From Lacihabitans sp. CS3-21 (GTDB lineage Bacteria; Bacteroidota; Bacteroidia; Cytophagales; Spirosomataceae): 64,000 nucleotides of DNA. The position numbers were made by a program, and so were the translations under genes. The notes under the pieces are model-generated. The model searched no databases and was not told where the DNA came from. It saw only the letters and a program-made list of their open reading frames with translations. Within the stretch, counting starts at the first letter, position 1. Every line of letters begins with the position of its first letter. Below, piece after piece: positions 1 to 8,502 of this stretch. The stretch spans positions 96,483 through 160,482 of the forward strand of contig NZ_RJUD01000008.1 in NCBI RefSeq assembly GCF_024343675.1, in the 5' to 3' direction.

Positions 1-29
1 ATTCTTTACAATAGTAAAATTACAAGAAA

Positions 30-518
30 ATGAAATCAAGATTTTTGTTTCCGCATCGATTCAAACTCATGGGTTGGATCATCGCTATTCCTGCTTTGAT
101 ATTAGGTGGCTTCGTACTTTTTAATGATTTGAGTCTCGATTTTCTAACCATCAAATTGCCCTTCAAATATTACTTTTCAGATAGTTTTGTGATAGGTTCG
201 AGTAAAACCCATTTCAATGATGAAGTTTCAGTATTGAACTTTACAGACGAAGTTGCGGCAATTGGGAGTATTATTGGCCTAATACTCATAGCCTTTTCTA
301 AGGTAAAAATCGAAGACGAATATGTGACAATCACCCGACTAGAATCTCTTCAGTGGGCAATTTATTTTAATTTTAGCCTTTTGATATTAGCCACGGTTTT
401 TGTTCATGGAATGGCATATTTCCAAGTCATTATCTTCAATATGTTTACGCCATTGGTATTTTTCATTGTCAGATTCTACTTTATTCTTTTTCTAAAACCT
501 CGTTTTGAGAAAAACTAA
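30..518 (+). CDS. Conserved membrane protein, four predicted TM segments
   Basis: I do not recognise a characterised family. The 162-residue product begins with a short basic stretch (KSRFLFPHRFK) and then shows four hydrophobic stretches at about residues 14-32, 76-92, 107-127 and 130-155, separated by a polar, possibly extracytoplasmic loop at about 40-75. It is followed by a small XRE-type regulator on the same strand, a pairing common for membrane-protein/repressor modules, so the two may form one operon. The start ATG lies 29 bases into the window with no visible Shine-Dalgarno site, as usual in Bacteroidota. The function is unknown; an inner-membrane location is an inference from hydrophobicity. 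Confidence 0.75.
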   Translation: MKSRFLFPHRFKLMGWIIAIPALILGGFVLFNDLSLDFLTIKLPFKYYFSDSFVIGSSKTHFNDEVSVLNFTDEVAAIGSIIGLILIAFSKVKIEDEYVTITRLESLQWAIYFNFSLLILATVFVHGMAYFQVIIFNMFTPLVFFIVRFYFILFLKPRFEKN

Positions 519-619
519 AATAACGATTAAAGCTAAACAATCATGAAAAAGTTCAAAGGCTCATTGATATCACTTTCAATCTTTGGGTCTTAGCGAATTT
601 GCATGAAAATAAAACCGAA

Positions 620-820
620 ATGAAAAATAGAATAAGAATAGAAAGAGCCATAATGAACATCACACAGGCTGATTTGGCAGAAAAGATAGGCGTAAGCCGT
701 CAAACCATCAATGCCATGGAAAGCAACAAATATGTACCCTCCACAGTTTTAGCCCTTAAAATTGCCAGACTATTTGGCAAAACTGTAGAGGATATATTTG
801 AACTAGAATTCGAAGACTAA
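620..820 (+). CDS. Small XRE/YozG-like helix-turn-helix regulator
   Basis: A 66-residue DNA-binding protein that is almost entirely a Cro/CI-type HTH. The pattern ITQADLAEKIGVSRQTINAME supplies the two HTH helices, followed by NKYVPSTVLALKIARLFGKTVEDIF, the usual remainder of the five-helix fold in this small family. I chose the ATG at 620 because the protein then starts MKNRIRIERA, as typical family members do. A TTG at 599 would add seven residues with no family support. It follows the four-TM protein and probably regulates that gene pair. Its stop overlaps by four bases the stop of the convergent DUF1080 gene. Direct target genes cannot be read from the sequence. Confidence 0.88.
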   Translation: MKNRIRIERAIMNITQADLAEKIGVSRQTINAMESNKYVPSTVLALKIARLFGKTVEDIFELEFED

Positions 821-1401
821 ATCTCGGCCAGAAGTATTTTGCTATACTGAATGCTCATGTTATTGCCAGGGTGCAACTGAATTCCTATTGGACCAGAAGC
901 TGGTATCTTTTCAGAGACATAGGTCATTACTTCTTTCCCATTTAGCCAAACAGTGTAGGTTTTATCCACCACTTTTATTTTTATGGTATTCCATTCGCCC
1001 ACTTTCAATATTCCATCCGTTTTCGCTTCTGAAGGATATCGCAATCCTGGAATATAGGGCGATGCCGTAAGATCTCTTTTGAGCGAACCCGAAATTCCGA
1101 TTTGAATTTGGTCATTTTCCCCCCTCAAAAAAACACCCGAATCCACTACGCCACTCACATCTTTATAGGTTACTTCAACAATAAAATCTTTGTACGATTT
1201 CTCTGTCCAAAGTATGCTTCCCTTGCGGTCGTCGCTACTTTTTACAAGGAGCATTTTGTCTTTCACCGTCCAATTATCATAGTTTGGCTGAGGAACTACC
1301 CAACCGCTCAAGTTTTTCCCATTAAATATCTTTTTAAGTTTCTGCCCAGAAACCACTACCGAAAAACCTAAAATCAAGAAACAAAGAATTGCTTTTTTCA
1401 T
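817..1401 (-). CDS. Secreted DUF1080 (3-keto-disaccharide hydrolase family) protein
   Basis: A 194-residue protein with an N-terminal signal peptide (MKKAILCFLILGFSVVVSG) followed by one jelly-roll, concanavalin-like domain. The family hallmark FNGKNLSGW sits just after the signal, and VDSGVFLRG, GEWNTIKIKV and PIGIQLHPG fit the DUF1080/PF06439 pattern. Members of this family are known or proposed to cleave 3-keto-glycosides in the periplasm or at the cell surface. A second, larger DUF1080 protein lies at 37503-39302. This gene appears monocistronic, facing the HTH gene tail to tail. Substrate is not visible. Confidence 0.85.
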   Translation of the reverse strand: MKKAILCFLILGFSVVVSGQKLKKIFNGKNLSGWVVPQPNYDNWTVKDKMLLVKSSDDRKGSILWTEKSYKDFIVEVTYKDVSGVVDSGVFLRGENDQIQIGISGSLKRDLTASPYIPGLRYPSEAKTDGILKVGEWNTIKIKVVDKTYTVWLNGKEVMTYVSEKIPASGPIGIQLHPGNNMSIQYSKILLAEI

Positions 1402-1419
1402 GAGAAAATTTGAAATGGT

Positions 1420-2118
1420 TTAAAATAAAAAGGTACCTAAAACAGCACCCACAATTGGCCCTACTACCGGAACCCAAGCATACGACCAACCACTATCACC
1501 TTTGCCTGCAATCGGTAGCACCGCGTGGGCAATACGTGGACCTAAATCACGGGCAGGATTTATAGCATAGCCAGTGGTGCCTCCCAAGGCATTACCAATA
1601 ACCAATACCAACATACCCACCAAATAAGGTGCTAATCCTGAGCCTGTTGTAGCATAAATAGAAGAAACACCAACAAACAAAACAAAAGTACCTACGATTT
1701 CTGTGAACAAATTGGAAGGAGTATGTTTGATGGCTGGACTCGTACAAAACACCGCTTGCTTGGCTCCTTGGTCCTCAGTAGCCGCCCAATGCGGATAATA
1801 AATCAACCATGAAAGTGATGAACCTAAAAAAGCACCCAAAAGCTGGGCTACAATAAAAGAGAAAACGTTGGACCAATCGCCTGATTGAAAAGCAAATGCG
1901 ATAGTCAGAGCAGGATTAAGGTGAGCATCTGGACTGCCAAATTTTTGTGCCACAAATACACCCATTGTGACAGCCATAGCCCAAGCTAATGTTATGACTA
2001 TCAATCCGCTATTATGTCCTTTGGTATGCTTTAGAAGCACGTTGGCCACTACGCCGCTTCCAAACAAAATTAATACTAGAGTTCCTAAAAATTCGCCTAA
2101 AAAAGGAGATGTAGTCAT
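1420..2118 (-). CDS. glpF: MIP-family channel, glycerol uptake facilitator type
   Basis: A 232-residue integral membrane channel with six hydrophobic segments and the two half-helix signature motifs of the MIP family: HLNPALT at about residue 65 and AINPARD at about residue 187. The Asp directly after the second NPA-R is characteristic of aquaglyceroporins rather than strict water channels, so glycerol or other small polyol uptake is the likelier role. Length matches the family. No glycerol kinase or dehydrogenase is adjacent. It starts 68 bases from the divergent purB start, sharing a short intergenic region. The distinction GlpF versus AqpZ is inference from the selectivity-filter neighbourhood. 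Confidence 0.85.
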   Translation of the reverse strand: MTTSPFLGEFLGTLVLILFGSGVVANVLLKHTKGHNSGLIVITLAWAMAVTMGVFVAQKFGSPDAHLNPALTIAFAFQSGDWSNVFSFIVAQLLGAFLGSSLSWLIYYPHWAATEDQGAKQAVFCTSPAIKHTPSNLFTEIVGTFVLFVGVSSIYATTGSGLAPYLVGMLVLVIGNALGGTTGYAINPARDLGPRIAHAVLPIAGKGDSGWSYAWVPVVGPIVGAVLGTFLF

Positions 2119-2139
2119 AATTCAATTAATGTTTTAAGG

Positions 2140-2168
2140 TTGATTGTGAGAGCAATTTAGTAATTTTG
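2140..2168 (+). promoter_or_regulatory. Predicted Bacteroidota-type promoter of purB
   Basis: TTG at 2140-2142 and TAATTTTG at 2161-2168 are separated by 18 bases, matching the Bacteroidota -33/-7 arrangement (TTG, then TAnnTTTG). Transcription would start near 2175, just upstream of the ATG at 2187. This argues against the TTG codon at 2166 as purB start. Confidence 0.6.
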
Positions 2169-2186
2169 CGGTTTATTAAATATAAT

Positions 2187-3530
2187 ATGCAATTAAATTC
2201 TTTAAGTGCCATTTCGCCAATAGACGGAAGGTATCGCAGACAAGTGGAAGATTTGGCCGCCTATTTCTCTGAATTTGGCTTGATTAAGTACAGAGTTAGG
2301 ATAGAAATCGAGTATTTCATAGAACTTTGTGAACTTCCATTACCTCAATTGTCTGATTTTCCAAAAAATCTCTACGGTGAACTTAGAAATATTTATCACA
2401 ATTTTTCAGAGGAAAACGCACTTGAAATTAAAGAAATAGAAAAAACGACCAACCACGATGTGAAGGCCGTAGAATATTTTATTAAAAAACGATTCGAAAA
2501 CTTCGGAATCGAGAAATATTCAGAGTTTATACACTTTGGTTTGACTTCACAAGATATCAATAATACTTCCATTCCACTTTCTTTGAAAGAGGCTCACGAT
2601 ACCATATTTTTTCCTCAATTGATGGCCGTTGTTGAGCAAATCCAAGAATTAGCAGAAGCTTGGAAATCAATTCCTATGTTGGCTAAAACACACGGTCAAC
2701 CGGCCTCTCCTACTCGTTTGGGTAAAGAAATGAAAGTATTTGTGGAAAGACTGGTAAACCAAATTGGACTTTTGGCGGCAATTCCATACTCAGCAAAATT
2801 TGGAGGGGCAACAGGAAACTTCAACGCCCATTTTGTGGCTTATTCAGAAACCAACTGGGTAGATTTTGGAAATAAATTTGTAAATGAAACACTAGGGCTA
2901 AGCCGAAGCCAAACCACTACTCAGATAGAGCACTACGATAATTTAGGAGCCTATTGCGACAATATAAAGCGTATCAATACCATACTTTTAGATTTCTCTC
3001 GAGATGTTTGGCAGTATGTTTCTATGAATTATTTCAAACAGAAAATCAAAGCGGGCGAAATTGGTTCTTCAGCCATGCCTCACAAAGTCAACCCAATAGA
3101 TTTTGAAAATGCAGAAGGAAATTTAGGAATTGCCAACGCACTTTTTGAGCATTTTTCGGCCAAATTACCCATCTCAAGACTTCAAAGAGACTTGACAGAT
3201 TCCACAGTATTAAGAAATTTAGGTGTGCCATTGGCACATACATTGATTGCTCTTAAATCTTTGATAAAGGGAATCGGAAAATTAGAATTGAATCAATCCG
3301 CTATCGATGCAGATTTGGAAGAAAACTGGGCCGTGGTAGCCGAAGCTATACAGACGGTTTTACGCAGAGAAGGATTCCCTAAACCTTACGAAGCCCTGAA
3401 AGATTTAACCCGCAAAAACGACAAAATCACTGAACGAGCCATTAAAGAGTTTATAGAAACCTTGGATATTTCTGAAAAAACCAAGTATGAGTTAAAACAA
3501 ATAACTCCGTTTACTTTTACGGGAATCTAA
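2187..3530 (+). CDS. purB: Adenylosuccinate lyase
   Basis: A 447-residue fumarase/aspartase-superfamily enzyme catalysing two steps of purine synthesis: SAICAR to AICAR plus fumarate, and adenylosuccinate to AMP plus fumarate. The superfamily signature loop SSAMPHKVNPIDFENAEGN contains the catalytic Ser. The early SPIDGRY motif, TTNHDVKAVEYF, HFGLTSQDINNT and AKTHGQPASPT are the other active-site regions in order. I place the start at the ATG at 2187 (MQLNSLSAISPIDGRY), because the codons from 2166 overlap the predicted -7 box. The next gene, a large membrane protein, begins 18 bases after the stop and may be cotranscribed, though no functional link is evident. Confidence 0.97.
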   Translation: MQLNSLSAISPIDGRYRRQVEDLAAYFSEFGLIKYRVRIEIEYFIELCELPLPQLSDFPKNLYGELRNIYHNFSEENALEIKEIEKTTNHDVKAVEYFIKKRFENFGIEKYSEFIHFGLTSQDINNTSIPLSLKEAHDTIFFPQLMAVVEQIQELAEAWKSIPMLAKTHGQPASPTRLGKEMKVFVERLVNQIGLLAAIPYSAKFGGATGNFNAHFVAYSETNWVDFGNKFVNETLGLSRSQTTTQIEHYDNLGAYCDNIKRINTILLDFSRDVWQYVSMNYFKQKIKAGEIGSSAMPHKVNPIDFENAEGNLGIANALFEHFSAKLPISRLQRDLTDSTVLRNLGVPLAHTLIALKSLIKGIGKLELNQSAIDADLEENWAVVAEAIQTVLRREGFPKPYEALKDLTRKNDKITERAIKEFIETLDISEKTKYELKQITPFTFTGI

Positions 3531-3548
3531 GATAATTATTTACAGATA

Positions 3549-5603
3549 ATGGATAAATTAAATAAACTGTCAATTGCATTTTTTATATGCTTCTTGGCAA
3601 TTAATGTATTTATATTTTCTGACATTTTTATAAACTTCCCCTTACTTGACGACTTCGGAGCTATTGTTAATTTTCAAGTTGATTATCTAAAAACTAGTGG
3701 TTTCAAAGAAACTCTTCAGCTACTTTTTTCTCAAAACAATGACTTCCGTTTGGTGGTCTTGAAGCTATTCGTACTTTCAGATTATTATTTAATTGGCCAA
3801 ATTAACTTTCAGCATTTGCGGTTAATAGGATTCCTTTTTTTTCTAAGTACTTTATTTTTTTTCTTTAAACTTGGAAAATTCCAACTTTCGAGATTTTGTT
3901 ATTTTCTACCTGTTCCATTACTCATGATTTCATTTGCATATGCTGAAATCAACGGTTTAGCGATGGAGTCTTTGTCACACTTCGTAGTGATCTTCTTTGT
4001 AATAACTTCTTTATATTATTTATTTGAAACCAAGCACATCGTGCTTCCAATCATTCTATTGTTTTTTGGGATATTCTCAAATGGTAACGGGCTTTTATTA
4101 GTACCTCTAGGAATTGTTGGCCTAATAATCACTAAAGATTATAAAAAACTCACGCTTTGGACAGTATTCTCTATAGTGGCTATTATAATTTTTTTTATAG
4201 ATTATGAAAAAGGAAATACGCCCTTCGATGCATCTATTTTCAAAAGACTAGCTTATGTTTTCCCCATTTATATGGGTGGAATTGGTGGATTAGAATCTAT
4301 TAAAATCAATCAAATATTAGGTGTTCTAGGCATACTTTTTTCGATTTATTTCTTGATTTTCAAAAAATCATATCAAAGTCATATAACGCTTAGTGCATTG
4401 TTACTGTTTTTTTTAGGTACTTATTTATTGATTTCATCTAAAAGACAATATACTGATTCAATAGCTCTTTTACGAGGTGCATACCTGATAAATAGTGTAT
4501 GTATATTTGTGGTTTTTTATATTTTGTTTTATAAAATTCATTTAAAAACTTGGATTAAGTCTAAAAATTATAAACTTAGTAACTGGGTTTTTCTGTCTAT
4601 ACTCTTCCTCACTTTGATTTACCAAGCAAGAAATTATACCAAATGGATACAAATTTTTGGTTATCAAAAAAGATCGATTCAATCGGTTCTAGTGATGATT
4701 ACGGGAAACACCAAACAATTATATCTGGACGAAGGAACCATTCATAATATTCCCCTGAATATGCGACCAGGTCTAGACACCTTGATAAAAAAAGGTATTT
4801 TTGACAATTCCGATGTTTTGAAAACATTACTTGTTAAACCTATGGACATTAATCACAAGGATATTTTAGGTGATTTTGACAATAAAATAGATATCATAAG
4901 CATTGATGGCACGCAAATACCTGACAATCCTTATATTACTATCAATGCAAAAATTAATGGCTATTTGAAAAACCCTTCAAATGGTTTGGGATTAATTTGC
5001 CTACAGAATGGAGAAAAAACCTATTACGAACTTCCCCTTAAAAATGATAAACTTTTTCATGTAAAACCAATAAAGGGAAGAGATTTTTACTTTGAGTATA
5101 TGATCCCGAAGCGATTTCTAAAAAGTAACAGTTTTGAAATGTCTTTCTTGATGTTTCAAAACAGAAAAATCTATCAATCGAATGGGACTCAAAAAATCAA
5201 TTGGAACAACCAGTACAATACAAATTTAACTTTCTCAAAATTCCTTAATTTGAATATTATGGAGCCTGCTTTAGATACTCTTCAAAAACCTCAGTTTTTT
5301 GAAGCTTTTTATAATGGCGAAAAGCATGAAATTGTAGTTCATTTAGACACCGCACAAAACGGAAATATCAACTATTTGCAATTCTCAGATACTGAAAGTT
5401 TAAATACTTTTCAAATAGAACTTACTCACTTAAAAGAACGTGCAGAAAAAAATCTAGCAAGCGTAATTTTTAGCCAAAAAGAGGCCAAATCTTTTTTGAA
5501 AAAAAGAAATGGACTTTTTAAACTTTCGCTAATTAGCAAAAAAGGGGAAGAGAAATTTAAAACTTATCCTTTGAAGTCTCTCTATTATTTCAAATTCAAC
5601 TAA
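3549..5603 (+). CDS. Large polytopic membrane protein of unknown function
   Basis: A 684-residue protein with a hydrophobic N-terminal half (residues about 8-370, roughly ten to twelve predicted TM segments) and a soluble C-terminal half rich in beta-strand-like alternation. An early acidic motif LLDDFGAIVNF after the first TM is in the position where GT-C type glycosyltransferases carry a catalytic Asp, and the overall architecture resembles Bacteroidota cell-surface polysaccharide membrane proteins. I cannot assign it to a named family. It follows purB by 18 bases and is closed by a strong hairpin shared with convergent fabD. Base composition is noticeably more AT-rich than purB. Confidence 0.7.
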   Translation: MDKLNKLSIAFFICFLAINVFIFSDIFINFPLLDDFGAIVNFQVDYLKTSGFKETLQLLFSQNNDFRLVVLKLFVLSDYYLIGQINFQHLRLIGFLFFLSTLFFFFKLGKFQLSRFCYFLPVPLLMISFAYAEINGLAMESLSHFVVIFFVITSLYYLFETKHIVLPIILLFFGIFSNGNGLLLVPLGIVGLIITKDYKKLTLWTVFSIVAIIIFFIDYEKGNTPFDASIFKRLAYVFPIYMGGIGGLESIKINQILGVLGILFSIYFLIFKKSYQSHITLSALLLFFLGTYLLISSKRQYTDSIALLRGAYLINSVCIFVVFYILFYKIHLKTWIKSKNYKLSNWVFLSILFLTLIYQARNYTKWIQIFGYQKRSIQSVLVMITGNTKQLYLDEGTIHNIPLNMRPGLDTLIKKGIFDNSDVLKTLLVKPMDINHKDILGDFDNKIDIISIDGTQIPDNPYITINAKINGYLKNPSNGLGLICLQNGEKTYYELPLKNDKLFHVKPIKGRDFYFEYMIPKRFLKSNSFEMSFLMFQNRKIYQSNGTQKINWNNQYNTNLTFSKFLNLNIMEPALDTLQKPQFFEAFYNGEKHEIVVHLDTAQNGNINYLQFSDTESLNTFQIELTHLKERAEKNLASVIFSQKEAKSFLKKRNGLFKLSLISKKGEEKFKTYPLKSLYYFKFN

Positions 5604-5606
5604 AAG

Positions 5607-5631
5607 AAAAAGAGTCCTTTCAGACTCTTTT
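5607..5631. terminator. Bidirectional intrinsic terminator between membrane protein gene and fabD
   Basis: AAAAAGAGTC at 5607-5616 pairs with GACTCTTTT at 5623-5631 around a six-base loop. A-rich and T-rich flanks on opposite sides let it serve both convergent genes. Confidence 0.8.
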
Positions 5632-5656
5632 CATGCCCTAAACTATATTTTTTCGA

Positions 5657-6541
5657 TTAAACTCCTGCTGTTTCTACTTCAGGTGAAATCTTTTTTACTA
5701 GGCCTTGTAAAACTTTACCAGGTCCGCATTCTACAAATTTTGATGCACCGTCAGCCACCATGTGCTGAACACTTTGGGTCCATCGCACTGGGGCAGTTAA
5801 CTGATGAATCAAGTTCATTTTAATATGCTCAACCTCGGTAAATGGCTTGGCACTTACGTTTTGGTAAATCGGACAAATAGGAGTTTTGAATTCAGTATTT
5901 TTGATAGCTTCAGCCAATTCTTCACGAGCTGGCTCCATCAATGGCGAATGAAATGCTCCACCTACTTGAAGAACCAATGCACGTTTGGCACCTGCTTCTT
6001 TCATTTTTTCACAAGCCACATTTATTCCTTCAATACTTCCCGAAATCACTAACTGACCTGGGCAGTTATAATTTGCAGCAACCACCACTTCCTTAGTTTC
6101 TGCATGCACTGCTGCACAAACCTCCTCTACTTTTTCATCCGAAAGATTCAAAACTGCGGCCATCGTTGATGGATTCAATTCACAAGCTTTTTGCATAGCA
6201 TCAGCACGTTTTGCCACTAATCTAAGTCCATCTTCAAAAGACAATGCACCTGCCGCAACCAAAGCCGAAAACTCACCCAAAGAGTGCCCTGCAACCATAT
6301 CGGGCTTGAAATCCTCGATGGTAGAAGCCAAAATAACCGAATGCAAAAACACTGCTGGCTGCGTAACGTTGGTTTGTTTAAGTTCCTCATCAGAACCCTC
6401 AAACATTATTTTTGTAATATCAAATCCTAAAATCTCATTGGCTTTATCAAAAAGTGCCTTAGCCTTCTCATTAGTTTCGTAAAGCTCCTTCCCCATGCCA
6501 CTAAACTGTGCACCTTGTCCTGGAAATACGTATGCTGTCAT
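5657..6541 (-). CDS. fabD: Malonyl-CoA:ACP transacylase
   Basis: A 294-residue cytoplasmic enzyme of type II fatty acid synthesis that transfers malonyl from CoA to acyl carrier protein. The nucleophile elbow GHSLGEFSALVAAG holds the catalytic Ser. The N-terminal VFPGQGAQFSGMG oxyanion-loop motif, the GAFHSPLM motif with the active-site His, and the C-terminal ECGPGKVLQGL motif are all present, and length fits the family. The ATG at 6541 gives the canonical MTAYVFPGQG start. A -7 element lies about 26 bases upstream. It is not in a fab cluster here; neighbours are unrelated. Confidence 0.97.
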   Translation of the reverse strand: MTAYVFPGQGAQFSGMGKELYETNEKAKALFDKANEILGFDITKIMFEGSDEELKQTNVTQPAVFLHSVILASTIEDFKPDMVAGHSLGEFSALVAAGALSFEDGLRLVAKRADAMQKACELNPSTMAAVLNLSDEKVEEVCAAVHAETKEVVVAANYNCPGQLVISGSIEGINVACEKMKEAGAKRALVLQVGGAFHSPLMEPAREELAEAIKNTEFKTPICPIYQNVSAKPFTEVEHIKMNLIHQLTAPVRWTQSVQHMVADGASKFVECGPGKVLQGLVKKISPEVETAGV

Positions 6542-6566
6542 CTTATCAGAGGTTTTGTTTATGGTG

Positions 6567-6574
6567 CAAAATTA
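6567..6574 (-). promoter_or_regulatory. Predicted -7 element of fabD
   Basis: On the minus strand the sequence reads TAATTTTGCACCA, an exact TAnnTTTG match with the GCACC extension seen at several promoters in this window. A good TTG at the expected -33 spacing is not evident. Confidence 0.5.
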
Positions 6575-6714
6575 GTTAAAAAGTCTGTAAGTTGGTAGGT
6601 TAGAAAGTTGGCAAGCTAGAAAGAATGGTGGAAAATAGTCTAATTTATAGGTTAAAGTTTGTGCCAATCCGCTAGGCATTAGTTTATTTCATCACAAACA
6701 AAGACACTTTAAAC

Positions 6715-6748
6715 CAAAAAATCCCCGAATCGCTTCGAGGATTTTTTG
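6715..6748 (-). terminator. Terminator of the ilv operon
   Basis: CAAAAAATCC at 6715-6724 pairs with GGATTTTTTG at 6739-6748, with an inner CGAA/TTCG stem. It lies 22 bases past the ilvC stop, with a T-run on the minus strand. Confidence 0.8.
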
Positions 6749-6769
6749 AATATCGAAAGAAAATATTTC

Positions 6770-7813
6770 TTAGTTATTTTCTGGTCTAAGGCTTCTAACA
6801 GTCTTACCAGCTCTCCACATTTCTGAGTCACGAAGTTCAGCTAACTCAACTTCCAATTTCTCACGGTAGTCTGGTTGAGAGTTACGCTCGATAGAAATTG
6901 CAGCTTCGTTTTGAGTGATAACGGAGTTGTATAATTTCTCAAAAACAGGCTTAGTTGCATCACGGAAAGGCTTCCACCAGTCCAAAGCACCTCTTTGAGC
7001 TGTTGTAGAACAGTTGGCATACATCCAGTCCATTCCGTTTTCAGCTACCAATGGCATTAACGATTGCGTTAATTCTTCAACAGTTTCGTTGAAAGCTTCT
7101 GATGGAGAGTGACCATTTGCACGCAATACTTCATATTGAGCAGCAAAAATACCTTGGATAGCTCCCATCAAAGTTCCTCTTTCGCCTGTAAGGTCAGAAG
7201 ATACTTCTTTATAGAAATCTGTTTCAAACAAATATCCAGAACCCACACCGATAGCCATAGCTATACATTTCTCACGAGCTTTGCCCGTAGCATCTTGGTA
7301 AATAGCGAAAGAAGAGTTCAAACCTTTACCTTCTACAAACAAACGACGTAGTGAAGTACCTGATCCTTTTGGAGCAGCCAAAAATACGTCTACATCAGCA
7401 GGAGGAACGATACCCGTTTTTTCTTTGTAAGTAATACCAAATCCGTGAGAGAAATACAATGATTTCCCTGGAGTAAGGTATTTTTTAACAGTTGGCCAAA
7501 GCTCTATTTGAGCGGCATCAGATAGCAAATAACAAATGATTGTTCCTTTTTCAAGAGCTTCTTCGATTTCGAAAAGGGTTTCGCCTGGTACAAATCCGTC
7601 AGCAACAGCTTTGTCGTAAGTTTTACCTTTACGTTGTCCAACGATTACTGGAAGACCGTTGTCACGCATGTTCATAGCTTGACCAGGGCCTTGTACTCCA
7701 TATCCAATTACAGCGATAACTTCGTTGCTTAATACTTCTCTTGCTTTTTCAAGGGGAAATTCTTCTCTTGTTACTACTTCCTCCTCAACACCACCAAAAT
7801 TTAACTTTGCCAT
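6770..7813 (-). CDS. ilvC: Ketol-acid reductoisomerase
   Basis: A 347-residue class I (short) KARI, the second enzyme of valine and isoleucine synthesis. It isomerises acetolactate or acetohydroxybutyrate and reduces it with NAD(P)H to the dihydroxy acid, with Mg2+. The Rossmann fold motif GYGVQGPGQAMNMRDNGL is at residues about 38-55. The metal- and substrate-binding knotted domain includes DLTGERGTLMGAIQG and an ELTQSL segment. It is the last gene of the minus-strand ilvD-ilvB-ilvN-ilvC operon and precedes the terminator. The 111-base gap to ilvN contains a small dyad (CCGAAT-AA-ATTCGG, 7897-7910), possibly an mRNA processing or pausing site. Confidence 0.97.
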   Translation of the reverse strand: MAKLNFGGVEEEVVTREEFPLEKAREVLSNEVIAVIGYGVQGPGQAMNMRDNGLPVIVGQRKGKTYDKAVADGFVPGETLFEIEEALEKGTIICYLLSDAAQIELWPTVKKYLTPGKSLYFSHGFGITYKEKTGIVPPADVDVFLAAPKGSGTSLRRLFVEGKGLNSSFAIYQDATGKAREKCIAMAIGVGSGYLFETDFYKEVSSDLTGERGTLMGAIQGIFAAQYEVLRANGHSPSEAFNETVEELTQSLMPLVAENGMDWMYANCSTTAQRGALDWWKPFRDATKPVFEKLYNSVITQNEAAISIERNSQPDYREKLEVELAELRDSEMWRAGKTVRSLRPENN

Positions 7814-7924
7814 TTATATACTATTTTGTTTTAGAAAATCGAACAATATGTTCTACGTTATATTTATTTAAAAAATCTCAAAAACGCTGCAAATTTCCGA
7901 ATAAATTCGGCGAAATTCAAATTA

Positions 7925-8461
7925 TCACAGATAATATTCCCATTCCTGATCCTCAGGTAAGTACTCTACCAATCCTTGCGGCGTTTTGCCAATGGCCACT
8001 CTGCCAGAGCGTACAAATTCTATGATGCCGTGAGGTTTAAGATATCTAAAAAAGTCAAATATTTCTTCTTCAGTACCCGTTTTCTGGATGGTTACATAAT
8101 CTAAGCCCCAATAAACGACCCAAGCTTTATAAATGCGGTTGATGGTATCTATGTCCAAGGCTTTTCCGCCAATTGGCGTCGAAATCTTGAAAAGAGCTAT
8201 TTCGTTGTAAACGATTTCATCATTCAGGTATCCAAAAACTGCCAAAACTTCAACAATTTTTCTGATTTGGCGAACCAACTTTTCAACCTCTTCACGCTTC
8301 TCGTGTTTGATAACTATCGTAAAGCGAGAAACGCCTTTTCTAACAGTTTCAGAAACGGTAAGACTTTCTATATTTATTCTTCTACGTGTAAAGATTACCG
8401 TGATCTTGTTCAAAAGACCAATGCTATTTTCGGTAAAAACACATATCGTATATTGCGTCAT
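7925..8461 (-). CDS. ilvN: Acetolactate synthase small (regulatory) subunit
   Basis: A 178-residue regulatory partner of IlvB. The N-terminal ACT domain (residues about 3-78) opens YTICVFTENSIGLLNKITVIFTRR, with the ENSIGLL/GLLN turn that forms the amino-acid binding interface for valine feedback. The rest matches the small-subunit C-terminal domain. The protein stabilises and feedback-regulates the catalytic subunit. It lies 41 bases downstream of ilvB and 111 bases upstream of ilvC, in one operon. Confidence 0.94.
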   Translation of the reverse strand: MTQYTICVFTENSIGLLNKITVIFTRRRINIESLTVSETVRKGVSRFTIVIKHEKREEVEKLVRQIRKIVEVLAVFGYLNDEIVYNEIALFKISTPIGGKALDIDTINRIYKAWVVYWGLDYVTIQKTGTEEEIFDFFRYLKPHGIIEFVRSGRVAIGKTPQGLVEYLPEDQEWEYYL

Positions 8462-8502
8462 AATTTTTCTAATTTGCTGTAAATGTTGCTTTAAACCTCG
8501 AT

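Noticed and set aside
543..593. A 16-codon open frame beginning ATG upstream of the HTH gene
   Set aside because: Too short, ends in TAG and has no family features or coupling; treated as chance or a remnant.
2166..2186. TTG start for purB
   Set aside because: It overlaps the predicted -7 element and the ATG at 2187 gives a canonical protein.
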